The notes beneath the pieces are model-generated. The model ran no database searches. It was not told the origin of the DNA and saw only the letters and a list, made by a program, of their open reading frames with translations. Of a stretch of DNA of 64,000 nt, positions 1-12,119 are shown piece after piece. Numbering within the stretch: the stretch's first letter is position 1; every line of letters starts with the position of its first letter. The stretch lies in NCBI GenBank assembly GCA_963555705.1, contig OY743174.1, positions 60,534,234 to 60,598,233 of the forward strand, written 5' to 3'. Made by a program: the position numbers and the translations under genes. The stretch is from Ligustrum vulgare. Lineage: Eukaryota > Streptophyta > Magnoliopsida > Lamiales > Oleaceae.

Positions 1-6
1 TCTCGA

Positions 7-138
7 GTTAATGATTAAATGTTTTTTAGAAAACAAAAATAATATGAAAAACATCATGATAGAATAAAGTAAATAGTATCTTTAATAGGAACAAATTTAA
101 GAGAGAATCAAAATTAAAATTAGAAGATAGTGGTAGAA
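7..138. repeat. Diverged direct repeat, copy 1
   Basis: This segment, starting gttaatgattaaat and ending gatagtggtagaa, recurs in diverged form at 11020-11151. The second copy lies directly next to the right end of the large LTR element. The pair looks like a local duplication that predates the LTR insertion, because the insertion site falls at the start of copy 2. Confidence 0.8.
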
Positions 139-169
139 ATATTGATTGGTGTCTTTCAAAATGCGTACT

Positions 170-560
170 TTAAAGTTTACTTGTTTGTGATGTTTTTTCA
201 TTATGGAAGTAAATATTGGAACTATTCCCAACAAAAGTTTTGCAGGACATTGTTGTATAGTTTCTTTTGCAGTTGATGTTGGACTGCCTTCGTCCGATAG
301 TGCTTTGAGATACATTGCTACTATCCAAAGTCTCATATTCAATAACTACTTCTGTCAAGTTGCTAGGAATATCTGTACATTTTTTGACAATTAAAATTGA
401 AAATAATTAACAGTGCATATATAAAAAAAAATACTTCATTTCTAAGAAATTACCATTTGTCAAGTCCTTGAATTCAAAATGATCTCGAGTCTGATTAGCT
501 ACATGATTACATGCCCACATTTTTGAGAATACATGACTTTCCACATTTTCTGGATCAGAA
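170..560 (-). CDS. 3' end of an unidentified gene, last two exons
   Basis: Two minus-strand exons fit together. The upstream exon ends at 454 on a GTAATT donor, and the last exon runs from 372 (after a TACAG acceptor) to a TAA stop at 170. The split codon (G|AT) is read through in phase. The last exon encodes 67 residues, starting DIPSNLTEVV and ending TSQTSKL. The 5' limit near 560 is uncertain because the frame meets a stop upstream, so an acceptor near 550-560 must be assumed. I do not recognise the protein. Only two exons can be seen, and the upstream part would lie where the LTR element inserted. It may be the tail of a gene broken by that insertion, or an old fragment. Confidence 0.3.
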
Positions 561-673
561 TTATTTTATTCTGAACTCTGCTCTGCAATTCAGTGATACA
601 ACAAAGTTTGAAGGTATATCTATATCCATTTCTGGAAACAATTTTTAATTGTTGATATTTGTTCTAGAGTTAA

Positions 674-3600
674 TGTAGCGCCCCGAGTTCCGTATACCCG
701 ATTCACTACGTCATTTTCTGTCTAAATTTTTCGAATAATATTTTTGCGGAAGAAATAATTGAAATTCATTTTTGGCAACATTAAATAAACTGTAATGGCC
801 GCTAAAATTGAAAACATTTATGAAACCATTTGAAATAGTAAATCGAACCATTAATATTGTAAAGAAATTGCCAATATCATAATTTCTCAAATAAATGAAC
901 TTCTCTAAATTATTCGATTGTTTGGAAAATACGGAAATCATTAACGTCAAACTTTCAACCGTTCAACGATTATTGCCACCATCATTCATCGCTCGCCACC
1001 GTCTCCGAAATCTGCAAAACTGTTAAAAAGTAGGGTGAGTATTTCATGGGGGAAATACTCAGTAGACTCATCGCAAATTAATTTAATTTATAAGATGATT
1101 AAACACATAAATCCCGGCTCTTTATAAAACGGGCATTGATAGAGCTTCTTTATAAAACTGCTCTTGATAAAACTCATATTGTGCATTACAGCACGAGACA
1201 TATTGTGAAAATAATAGGCTCTTTGAAAACATCTCTTTGAAAATAGTTCTTTGAAAACAGCTCTTTGAAAATATCTCTTTGAAAACAGCTCTTTGAAAAT
1301 ATCTCTTTGAAAACAGCTCTTTGAAAACATCTCTTTGAAAACCATATACTTATAAAAACATTTTAATTATGTCAAGCATAATTTCTTTTTGAAAGCATAA
1401 CATAAGATAGGATTTAAATCCTCATAAACATACAAGAACTTTACCGAACTTAGGTGGCAAGAATTCTTATCATAATAACAGTAAAATCACAGTAAGTTTT
1501 CATCATAACATAGGATAAAATCGAAATCCTCATAAACATAAGAATTTTACCGAACTTAGGTGGTAAGAATTCTTATGTAGTAAGTATACCAAGCATAATT
1601 TTCTGAAATTCATAGGGATCAATTGCATCATAACATAAGATAGGATCGAAATCCTCATAAACATATGCGACAGGAATTTTACCGAACTTAGGTGGTAAAT
1701 CCTCATAAACATATGGAAAGATAGGAATTTTACCGAACTTCGTGGCAAATCCTCATAAACATAGGAGACACAAGAATGTTACCGAACTTAGGTGGCAAGA
1801 ATTCTTATGTGTAGCGCTACTAAAACTCCGGTCCCCTTAACATATCATAACTTATCATATGGGACCCAAAACAATCTTGGTAGATTGATTTCATAGCAAT
1901 GATCCAAAAAAACATTTTCGTGAAGCATAGGGTATACTTACTTTTCGTAAAAACATAAAGTATATTTTCTTTTCATAAAAACATACTTACTTTTCATAAC
2001 AACATAAGGTATATTTACCTTTCATAAAAACATACTTGTTTTTCTTAAAAATTGACTTTCACAAGTCACATGACATTCATATGAAATCATAATTTAAATC
2101 AATTAATAAGTGCGAGTCTACCTCAAATCCGACGAGTGCAAAGTTGAGCGGGAATGACTTCAATTTCTTTAAATTCTCCGTACGCTTCGTCTTAGCCAAT
2201 AAGTCACTTTAGTCTATCGAATATATAGTTCAAAATGATAAATTATAATTTGAGGACTAAAATTGATGTTTTGAAAGTTGAGGGACTAAAATGAATACTT
2301 TTGAAAGTTCAGGGACTAAAATAGATACTTTGAAAGTTGAGGGATTAAATTGAATACTTTTGATAGTTGAGGGACTCAAATGAATACTTTTGAAACTTGA
2401 GCTTAAAATCAAATAAAATAAATTAGCAGGGACTGAAATGATAAGTTTAAAAGCTGAAAGGACTGAAATAAAACCTTTTTAAAACATAGGGACTGAATTG
2501 AAAGGCTTTAAAACTTCAGGGACTGACGCGCAAATTTTGAAAGTTATTAAAATATATTATATCAAAACCTTTACTCTCTCTCTCATTCGTATCCATACTC
2601 TCTCTCTCTCTACCCGTTTCTCTCAAAACGCGATCGAAGAAGACGAAGGCTGCGACGGCGAAAACTCCGGCGAAAGGCAGGCGTAGGTTACGGTGAGCGA
2701 CGGCAAGGATGGGGGTTCCAATTTTTGAGAGGTTTGGTACGAGTTTAGGTGCGAAAACCGTGTGAAACCGAAGCTAGGGTTCGCGGTTTAGGTCGTGATT
2801 TTCCGGCGAAGAGGTGGTCTGAGGTGAGGTAAGTAACTGGGCTTCATCTATTTCTTGGTTTGGGTTTTTATTTTTGGATGATTGATTTGGGACTAGGTTT
2901 GGGATTCGGTTGGGTGTCCAACTGAAGGGCAGTGTGCGATCGGTGGTTTGCAGTGGATGTATTCCGGTGATAGTTTGCTTGTGATGATAGTGGTGGATTG
3001 GTGTTGGTTCGTGGGTTGATGCAGTTGCAGGGGAGTTGGGTGGTGATGGTGATTTTGGGATGTTGCATTGGGTTCTGTAGGGACGAAGGTTGCAGTGAAA
3101 GTTGGTTTCTGATTTAGGTGATGGTGATAGAGCTCGTTTGTTTTTGATTCTGATTATGATGCTGCTGATTGTCTGATTTGGAGATCAAAACAGGGAGAAA
3201 CGAAATGGTTGGTGCTGATGATAATGATCAGAATGTGATGCTGGTGGAGTTTGTAGTTTATGATTTAAATTGGTTCATGATTGAGTCAGCTGGCAGTGAT
3301 GGAACATTGGTGATTGATCAGTGGTGATTGGGGTGGTGATGAGACAGTGGAGTAGGTGGCCGGTGATGCTGGTTGCGGTCATTATGTTGGTGATGAAGGT
3401 TTGGGTTCTTAGTTGAGGCGGTGTTGGGTTGTAGTGGCTCACGGTGGTTGATGGTTTGGAAATTGATTTGGGCAGTAGAGGCGTAAGTGGTGACTGTGGT
3501 GATGATGGAAGTTCATGGCTGAAGATTGAGTAATGGCAGTGATGGAATTGTGGTGTAACTGATTGGTACTGATGATGGTTGGTTGGGTGGTGGCTCTTAG

Positions 3601-4476
3601 TTGATACATACAGTGGATGGTGATTGTGTAGACAATTGAGGCTTGGTTGATGTGTTGATGATGGGCTGTGGTGGTGTTTGGGAAATTGGTGTCTGGTACG
3701 AAGGTTGAAGTTCACAGTTGTTATTGTTTTGGTTGGCGATAGGGGTGGCTGCTGCTGTGATTGGGCTTTGAGTTGGGTTCTTGCAGAGAATTTGGAGGAT
3801 TGATAATGGTGTTATAATGATGGAATGATGGAGGAAAAAGAAAAGGGAAATTGATTAGTGGAAAACATTATGATTTGGAGGAATCTTTGATATATTAATT
3901 GAGTGGAAATTATCATAATTTGGTTGATATGGGATGGTGGTTGCTTAGTGTAAAGATAGGATGATTGATTAGATTATTGTGGGAAATGGAAAGAAAATAT
4001 GATGAGGGAGGGAGTGGCGTAGGTGATGAAAGTTTTGTGTTAGGTGGAATTGGTGATTATAATGATAGTGTTTGTTGATAGTGCAATGAGGTGGAAAGAA
4101 TAATAAAGAAATTTGTGTAAAGATATGAAAATATGTGGAGAAAATTTGGTTTAATTAGATACAATCAAATTTTAAAATAAATAATATTGAGATAAAAATT
4201 GAATTACTTATTCGGACTTGAAATAATTTGAATAAGGAAAATTGAGATATTTTAATAAATTTGGAATTCAAAAATGATTTTAAAAATAATACTTTGAATA
4301 ATTAATTAAAATAACATAATTTTAGAAATTCGGATTTTAATTTAAAATCGAACAAATTCGATATTTCTTGACTTGGCTAGACGAATCCGTCGCGGCGTTA
4401 ACTTCAAAACAATAGCGACACAATTTTCTAAATATTAAAATAATTATTAATTGCATAAAAATTCTGGGTCGCTATA
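674..4476 (-). repeat. LTR of the LARD element (3' LTR in element orientation)
   Basis: On the plus strand it begins TGTAGCGCCCCGAG and ends GGGTCGCTATA, so the termini are TG...TA rather than TG...CA, with an imperfect inverted repeat TGTAGCG/CGCTATA. It contains three kinds of internal tandem repeat: units around CTCTTTGAAAACAG (about 1217-1340), repeats of a TTACCGAACTTAGGTGG block (about 1410-1800), and GGGACTAAAAT-type repeats (about 2250-2520). A short CT-rich tract lies near 2573-2612. The half from 2860 to 4080 is strongly GT/GA-rich on the plus strand. Confidence 0.95.
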
Positions 4477-7216
4477 ATCTTACCCCCTTAAAATAATTTC
4501 GTCCTCGAAATTAAACTTACTTGATCTTAAAATTTCTGAATACTCAATCAGAATCTCATCTTCTTCTTCTCTTATGTAGCATCATCGCTACCATATTTAA
4601 CCCAACCATATTTAACCAACTGGACTTTTCTATAGACATATGTGTTTACTCAAAATTCTTCTGAATCGTAAGTGACTGAAAGTTCACTATTCTTTGAATT
4701 CCATTTTTATGAACCCAAAACAACATAACTTATTCATAGATGATCAACTTATTTCATAATCTCAATATATTATCACCTTCAATTATCATCATCATATCAT
4801 TCCTTACAATTTCTATTGTACTTTTATATTCAAATAACCTTACGTCCATCATCATTATCTCACAAATCCCAAACAACATCATGTCTTTTTACTAATTTCT
4901 GTAATTCCATAAAAAAAAAATCTCTTCAAGTTTCCATAAATCTTTACTGATATATCAAACCATAATAATTTATCATCTCTAAACTTCTTATCATCGAATA
5001 TTCCCAAAATAATCAAAAAAATTCCCAATCGTATGTAAAAATTTCATCATATCTTGTAGTATTCATGTAACATGTCACTTATCATCGTATCATGTGACCT
5101 CAGATATTCGTATATATCTCTAAAATTTCCACAAATCTTTACTGACATATCATATCATAATAATTTTTTTTTTTTTTTTTTTTTTTTCCTTTCTTCTTAT
5201 CATCGAATATTCGAAAAAAAAAAAAAAAAATCCAAGAATTACCTGAATATTCTTTCTACGTAATATACCCCAACATATCAACATAATATCATCAACTTAT
5301 CTTTCCAATATTTGTAACCCAAAAATTCAGTAAACAAATATCTTCCAAATAACTAAGATTCTTTACTTAAATGTCACCACATTTCCTGCAAAGTATTTCT
5401 TTCACTTATACATACTTATGAATTCTGATTCAATACGGTCCTTATTTCTCTTTCACGTATTCCCGTATCATCTCACTATACCTTGATTATTGTACCAAAA
5501 ATATCAGTACCAAAATCCAATAAAATATTCCATATCTCCAATCTTATCATCAAATTTTCTTTTGTCGAGAAAAATAACAGCGCATTAACTCTTGTTCCCA
5601 CTTTTCATTATACTTTAAATCATACATCAAGTACTCGGTATCAAATACTCATTCTAGCTGAGAGCTAAGATACTAACTTAAAACAGCATCACAAGGATCA
5701 AATATGTTATTCTCAAACTTAAGAAACTTCACTAATTTCCCAAATCTGAAATTCAAAATTAAAATTTTCTATTCTCCCAAACTTCAATTCATATCACACT
5801 TTATGAACAATACTCTGATTAATCTTATCACCATTAAATAAGACTTCTGTAAATCATATAGGATTCCTCATCAAATTTGCTTAACCCAAAGATACAATCC
5901 CATAATTAAAAATCACACAACTGATCATCTCAGATTTTCCATTATTGTAGCCCAAATATTTACTCACTTCAAAAGTACAACCAATAATAATTAATCGAAC
6001 TGCATCACTAAATCTTTAAATAAACCCATATATTATGACTAAAAATGAAAATTCTCAATCGTAGATAATATTTCACCATAATGCAATAAACCATCAAAAT
6101 AAGATCATCAAACTCAATATTATGTATCAATTTCTCAGATTAAAAAAAATCTTGGATTCTACCGTGGTCCCTCTTCTGAACACCATTCCAAAATAAGTCA
6201 TCACTGTAAAATCTTATCCCTATTTTCCTCAAAATTCATATCCTTATAATACTCTCCAATTCAAGTGATCATTCCTTACAAATGATCAATCCATTCCCAA
6301 GAATAATTAAGATTCTTCCCAATAATGCCCTTATACTTGTCTTCACTCGTCTTTCAAAATATAACTTATCATTTACTCAATCTTGCTTATGAACTTGCAA
6401 TTCTAAACTCAATTCTCTTAGTGATTGCATACCATACTATGCTCTTAATTCCAAATGATAAAATTCTGGACAGAGTCTCCCTTAAAATTTGAAATTATCC
6501 CAAACCATAAGTATACTTCATAACTAACAATAACATATAACTCCACATTTGATCACAACGATCTAAAAATATTGAAAATGATTCCAACACTTCAATATCA
6601 TCAAAATATCTCATAATTCAATTCATAATTCCTCAACATAACAATTTCAAATCATATTTTTCAATATCACAATATCACTTCCTTCCATACCTTAATTGGC
6701 TCAAAAGACTACTCATAATTATAAATATATGCCATAAATCATATTCCCAAAATTTATTCACAAAGTCAAACTTCATAATAAATTTCTCTTCAACATAGAG
6801 GCATAATAAATTAACTCAACATAATATCCATTACTTAATTCTCAATAAAATCATATTATTCCCATTATGCTCAACACTCGTTTTCTTAAAAAAATTTCTC
6901 ATAATCATACATTAAAGCATATAAGTTATGACAAAGCATAACAACATCATTATTTTCGAAGAAATACATTCTTATTTCTCATAAATCATAAGTATCCGAA
7001 ATACTCTTCATTCTTTCTCATAAATCAATAAAATGAGTTTTCGAAATACTGAAATAAATTTAAACATCATAAACTTCTTTACCTCGGAGTTGGTGGAACG
7101 AATGATGGCAGTGGCAATCTTCATCAATAAAAATCTTATAATGGAAAATATTTCTTAAAATTATTTTTGAAAATTTTACGAGTCTACAGAAACGCAGACT
7201 AGCTCTGATACCAACT
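4477..7216 (-). other. Internal domain of the LARD element, non-coding
   Basis: This is AT-rich sequence with no frame resembling gag, protease, reverse transcriptase or integrase. It holds a run of T residues near 5164-5187 and a run of A residues near 5214-5230. The polypurine tract lies at its left edge and the primer-binding site at its right edge. I see no gene in it. Confidence 0.85.
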
Positions 7217-10200
7217 TGTAGCGCCCCGAGTTCCGTATACCCGATTCACTACGTCATTTTCTGTCTAAATTTTTCGAATAATATTTTTGCGGAAGAAATA
7301 ATTGAAATTCATTTTTGGCAACATTAAATAAACTGTAATGGCCGCTAAAATTGAAAACATTTATGAAACCATTTGAAATAGTAAATCGAACCATTAATAT
7401 TGTAAAGAAATTGCCAATATCATAATTTCTCAAATAAATGAACTTCTCTAAATTATTCGATTGTTTGGAAAATACGGAAATCATTAACGTCAAACTTTCA
7501 ACCGTTCAACGATTATTGCCACCATCATTCATCGCTCGCCACCGTCTCCGAAATCTGCAAAACTGTTAAAAAGTAGGGTGAGTATTTCATGGGGGAAATA
7601 CTCAGTAGACTCATCGCAAATTAATTTAATTTATAAGATGATTAAACACATAAATCCCGGCTCTTTATAAAACGGGCATTGATAGAGCTTCTTTATAAAA
7701 CTGCTCTTGATAAAACTCATATTGTGCATTACAGCACGAGACATATTGTGAAAATAATAGGCTCTTTGAAAACATCTCTTTGAAAATAGTTCTTTGAAAA
7801 CAGCTCTTTGAAAATATCTCTTTGAAAACAGCTCTTTGAAAATATCTCTTTGAAAACAGCTCTTTGAAAACATCTCTTTGAAAACCATATACTTATAAAA
7901 ACATTTTAATTATGTCAAGCATAATTTCTTTTTGAAAGCATAACATAAGATAGGATTTAAATCCTCATAAACATACAAGAACTTTACCGAACTTAGGTGG
8001 CAAGAATTCTTATCATAATAACAGTAAAATCACAGTAAGTTTTCATCATAACATAGGATAAAATCGAAATCCTCATAAACATAAGAATTTTACCGAACTT
8101 AGGTGGTAAGAATTCTTATGTAGTAAGTATACCAAGCATAATTTTCTGAAATTCATAGGGATCAATTGCATCATAACATAAGATAGGATCGAAATCCTCA
8201 TAAACATATGCGACAGGAATTTTACCGAACTTAGGTGGTAAATCCTCATAAACATATGGAAAGATAGGAATTTTACCGAACTTCGTGGCAAATCCTCATA
8301 AACATAGGAGACACAAGAATGTTACCGAACTTAGGTGGCAAGAATTCTTATGTGTAGCGCTACTAAAACTCCGGTCCCCTTAACATATCATAACTTATCA
8401 TATGGGACCCAAAACAATCTTGGTAGATTGATTTCATAGCAATGATCCAAAAAAACATTTTCGTGAAGCATAGGGTATACTTACTTTTCGTAAAAACATA
8501 AAGTATATTTTCTTTTCATAAAAACATACTTACTTTTCATAACAACATAAGGTATATTTACCTTTCATAAAAACATACTTGTTTTTCTTAAAAATTGACT
8601 TTCACAAGTCACATGACATTCATATGAAATCATAATTTAAATCAATTAATAAGTGCGAGTCTACCTCAAATCCGACGAGTGCAAAGTTGAGCGGGAATGA
8701 CTTCAATTTCTTTAAATTCTCCGTACGCTTCGTCTTAGCCAATAAGTCACTTTAGTCTATCGAATATATAGTTCAAAATGATAAATTATAATTTGAGGAC
8801 TAAAATTGATGTTTTGAAAGTTGAGGGACTAAAATGAATACTTTTGAAAGTTCAGGGACTAAAATAGATACTTTGAAAGTTGAGGGATTAAATTGAATAC
8901 TTTTGATAGTTGAGGGACTCAAATGAATACTTTTGAAACTTGAGCTTAAAATCAAATAAAATAAATTAGCAGGGACTGAAATGATAAGTTTAAAAGCTGA
9001 AAGGACTGAAATAAAACCTTTTTAAAACATAGGGACTGAATTGAAAGGCTTTAAAACTTCAGGGACTGACGCGCAAATTTTGAAAGTTATTAAAATATAT
9101 TATATCAAAACCTTTACTCTCTCTCTCATTCGTATCCATACTCTCTCTCTCTCTACCCGTTTCTCTCAAAACGCGATCGAAGAAGACGAAGGCTGCGACG
9201 GCGAAAACTCCGGCGAAAGGCAGGCGTAGGTTACGGTGAGCGACGGCAAGGATGGGGGTTCCAATTTTTGAGAGGTTTGGTACGAGTTTAGGTGCGAAAA
9301 CCGTGTGAAACCGAAGCTAGGGTTCGCGGTTTAGGTCGTGATTTTCCGGCGAAGAGGTGGTCTGAGGTGAGGTAAGTAACTGGGCTTCATCTATTTCTTG
9401 GTTTGGGTTTTTATTTTTGGATGATTGATTTGGGACTAGGTTTGGGATTCGGTTGGGTGTCCAACTGAAGGGCAGTGTGCGATCGGTGGTTTGCAGTGGA
9501 TGTATTCCGGTGATAGTTTGCTTGTGATGATAGTGGTGGATTGGTGTTGGTTCGTGGGTTGATGCAGTTGCAGGGGAGTTGGGTGGTGATGGTGATTTTG
9601 GGATGTTGCATTGGGTTCTGTAGGGACGAAGGTTGCAGTGAAAGTTGGTTTCTGATTTAGGTGATGGTGATAGAGCTCGTTTGTTTTTGATTCTGATTAT
9701 GATGCTGCTGATTGTCTGATTTGGAGATCAAAACAGGGAGAAACGAAATGGTTGGTGCTGATGATAATGATCAGAATGTGATGCTGGTGGAGTTTGTAGT
9801 TTATGATTTAAATTGGTTCATGATTGAGTCAGCTGGCAGTGATGGAACATTGGTGATTGATCAGTGGTGATTGGGGTGGTGATGAGACAGTGGAGTAGGT
9901 GGCCGGTGATGCTGGTTGCGGTCATTATGTTGGTGATGAAGGTTTGGGTTCTTAGTTGAGGCGGTGTTGGGTTGTAGTGGCTCACGGTGGTTGATGGTTT
10001 GGAAATTGATTTGGGCAGTAGAGGCGTAAGTGGTGACTGTGGTGATGATGGAAGTTCATGGCTGAAGATTGAGTAATGGCAGTGATGGAATTGTGGTGTA
10101 ACTGATTGGTACTGATGATGGTTGGTTGGGTGGTGGCTCTTAGTTGATACATACAGTGGATGGTGATTGTGTAGACAATTGAGGCTTGGTTGATGTGTTG

Positions 10201-11019
10201 ATGATGGGCTGTGGTGGTGTTTGGGAAATTGGTGTCTGGTACGAAGGTTGAAGTTCACAGTTGTTATTGTTTTGGTTGGCGATAGGGGTGGCTGCTGCTG
10301 TGATTGGGCTTTGAGTTGGGTTCTTGCAGAGAATTTGGAGGATTGATAATGGTGTTATAATGATGGAATGATGGAGGAAAAAGAAAAGGGAAATTGATTA
10401 GTGGAAAACATTATGATTTGGAGGAATCTTTGATATATTAATTGAGTGGAAATTATCATAATTTGGTTGATATGGGATGGTGGTTGCTTAGTGTAAAGAT
10501 AGGATGATTGATTAGATTATTGTGGGAAATGGAAAGAAAATATGATGAGGGAGGGAGTGGCGTAGGTGATGAAAGTTTTGTGTTAGGTGGAATTGGTGAT
10601 TATAATGATAGTGTTTGTTGATAGTGCAATGAGGTGGAAAGAATAATAAAGAAATTTGTGTAAAGATATGAAAATATGTGGAGAAAATTTGGTTTAATTA
10701 GATACAATCAAATTTTAAAATAAATAATATTGAGATAAAAATTGAATTTCTTATTCGGACTTGAAATAATTTGAATAAGGAAAATTGAGATATTTTAATA
10801 AATTTGGAATTCAAAAATGATTTTAAAAATAATACTTTGAATAATTAATTAAAATAACATAATTTTAGAAATTCGGATTTTAATTTAAAATCGAACAAAT
10901 TCGATATTTCTTGACTTGGCTAGACGAATCCGTCGCGGCGTTAACTTCAAAACAATAGCGACACAATTTTCTAAATATTAAAATAATTATTAATTGCATA
11001 AAAATTCTGGGTCGCTATA
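7217..11019 (-). repeat. LTR of the LARD element (5' LTR in element orientation)
   Basis: This is the same length as the left LTR. The only difference I noticed by eye is at 10749 (T) versus 4206 (A). Such identity means a very recent insertion or recent gene conversion. The tandem repeats seen in the left copy are all present here, offset by 6,543 bp. Confidence 0.95.
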
Positions 11020-11151
11020 GTTAATGATTAAATATTTTTCAGAAAACAAAAATAATATGGAAAACATCATGATAGAATAAAGTAAAGAGTATCTTCAATA
11101 GGTTCAGATTGAAGAGAAAATCTAAATTAAAATTAGAAGATAGTGGTAGAA
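11020..11151. repeat. Diverged direct repeat, copy 2
   Basis: This is the partner of 7-138, with several substitutions. It begins with the target-duplication bases GTTAA of the LARD element, so the element landed at the start of this copy. Confidence 0.8.
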
Positions 11152-12119
11152 TTATGTTTGTGTTGTTTTCAATATCATCCCCTTTTTCTTGTTGCTTGAA
11201 TTATCTTTCATGGTTGTTTTTTATTTGAATGGGTTGTTGAATATTTATGAATGCCTGGTTTTGATATTTGAATGCATGCACATACTTGGAATGTGTAGCC
11301 TATTTTTTAGGCAGTTTATTTTATAGGGATTACGTTTTGTTCTCTTTACGGTTGAGGGGAACAGAACATGGGCAGTTATGATTTTTGGTAGTGGGTAGTT
11401 TATTACCCACTACAAAAAATGAAATCAGTTAAGATTTTTAAGTATTATATTATTTAAATACACTTAAAAATCCAATATGTTGACCTACATAGTGCCTTAT
11501 CAGTTATATTTAAAATTGATTGGGTGGCCTTTGGTTTTATTTTTATTTTTTTAATAAAAAATTGCTTCCGTAAATCTTGTGAAGAGTACGTAGCATATAT
11601 TATGTTTCTTTTTTGAAATTATATTTTCTAATTCTTTTTCTTAGAAGAAAAATGGATTTATATGATAAATAAATTTATTTCTATTTCAAATTTTGTTACA
11701 AATAATATTAATTTTTTTTTCAACTTGAAAAATGTAGATTCGAGATCTATTTAAAAAGGAAATCGTGGTTTTAAATGTCTAAAATTTTCAATTTATTACT
11801 CTCAATTATTTTGAATCATAATAATGAAACACTTAAATGCTAAATTATATTTGTTGTTGGTTTAGTATAATCTCTATTGCAAAACAGAAGTTTTTATTAC
11901 ATTATTTAAATGTCTTTGCAATTGATTGATGATCTGAACTCAAATAACAATAATTCCTTAAATCAAATATGAAAACAAAGTGAGTCATTTCATTGAATGT
12001 AAGTAGGAATAAACACAGTACATTTGAAATCTAACTAAGTTTGTGCATGGACAAACCTTTTCTACATATCAAACTAAAATAAACATAAACTTAAATCCAA
12101 TATTACGTGGGAATGATGG
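11152..12119. other. AT-rich intergenic stretch, no gene seen
   Basis: This is AT-rich sequence between the LARD element and the 3' end of the RPA-like gene. It would hold that gene's 3' untranslated region. No terminal repeats or coding frame could be supported. Confidence 0.6.

Larger units (their letters stand above)
674..11019 (-). mobile_element. Large non-coding LTR retrotransposon (LARD type)
   Basis: Two direct repeats of 3,803 bp (674-4476 and 7217-11019) flank a 2,740-bp internal region with no long coding frame. The element is bordered by a perfect 5-bp target duplication GTTAA (669-673 and 11020-11024). Next to the right LTR, the minus strand carries TGGTATCAGAGC (around 7201-7212), the usual initiator-tRNA-Met primer site. 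Next to the left LTR, the minus strand has the purine run AAGGGGGTAAGA, a polypurine tract. The element is therefore oriented on the minus strand with its 5' LTR on the right. It has no gag or pol and would need proteins from another element. Long LTRs around a non-coding core are the definition of LARD elements. Confidence 0.93.

Noticed and set aside
1088..1345. Minus-strand frame with repeated FSKRCFQRA-like units
   Set aside because: It is a translation of the short tandem array in the LTR, not a gene.
3275..3715. Minus-strand open frame of 146 codons, His/Pro/Ser/Thr-rich, present in both LARD LTRs (also 9818-10258)
   Set aside because: It arises from GT/GA-rich low-complexity DNA on the plus strand, shows no domain, and is duplicated only because it lies in the LTR.
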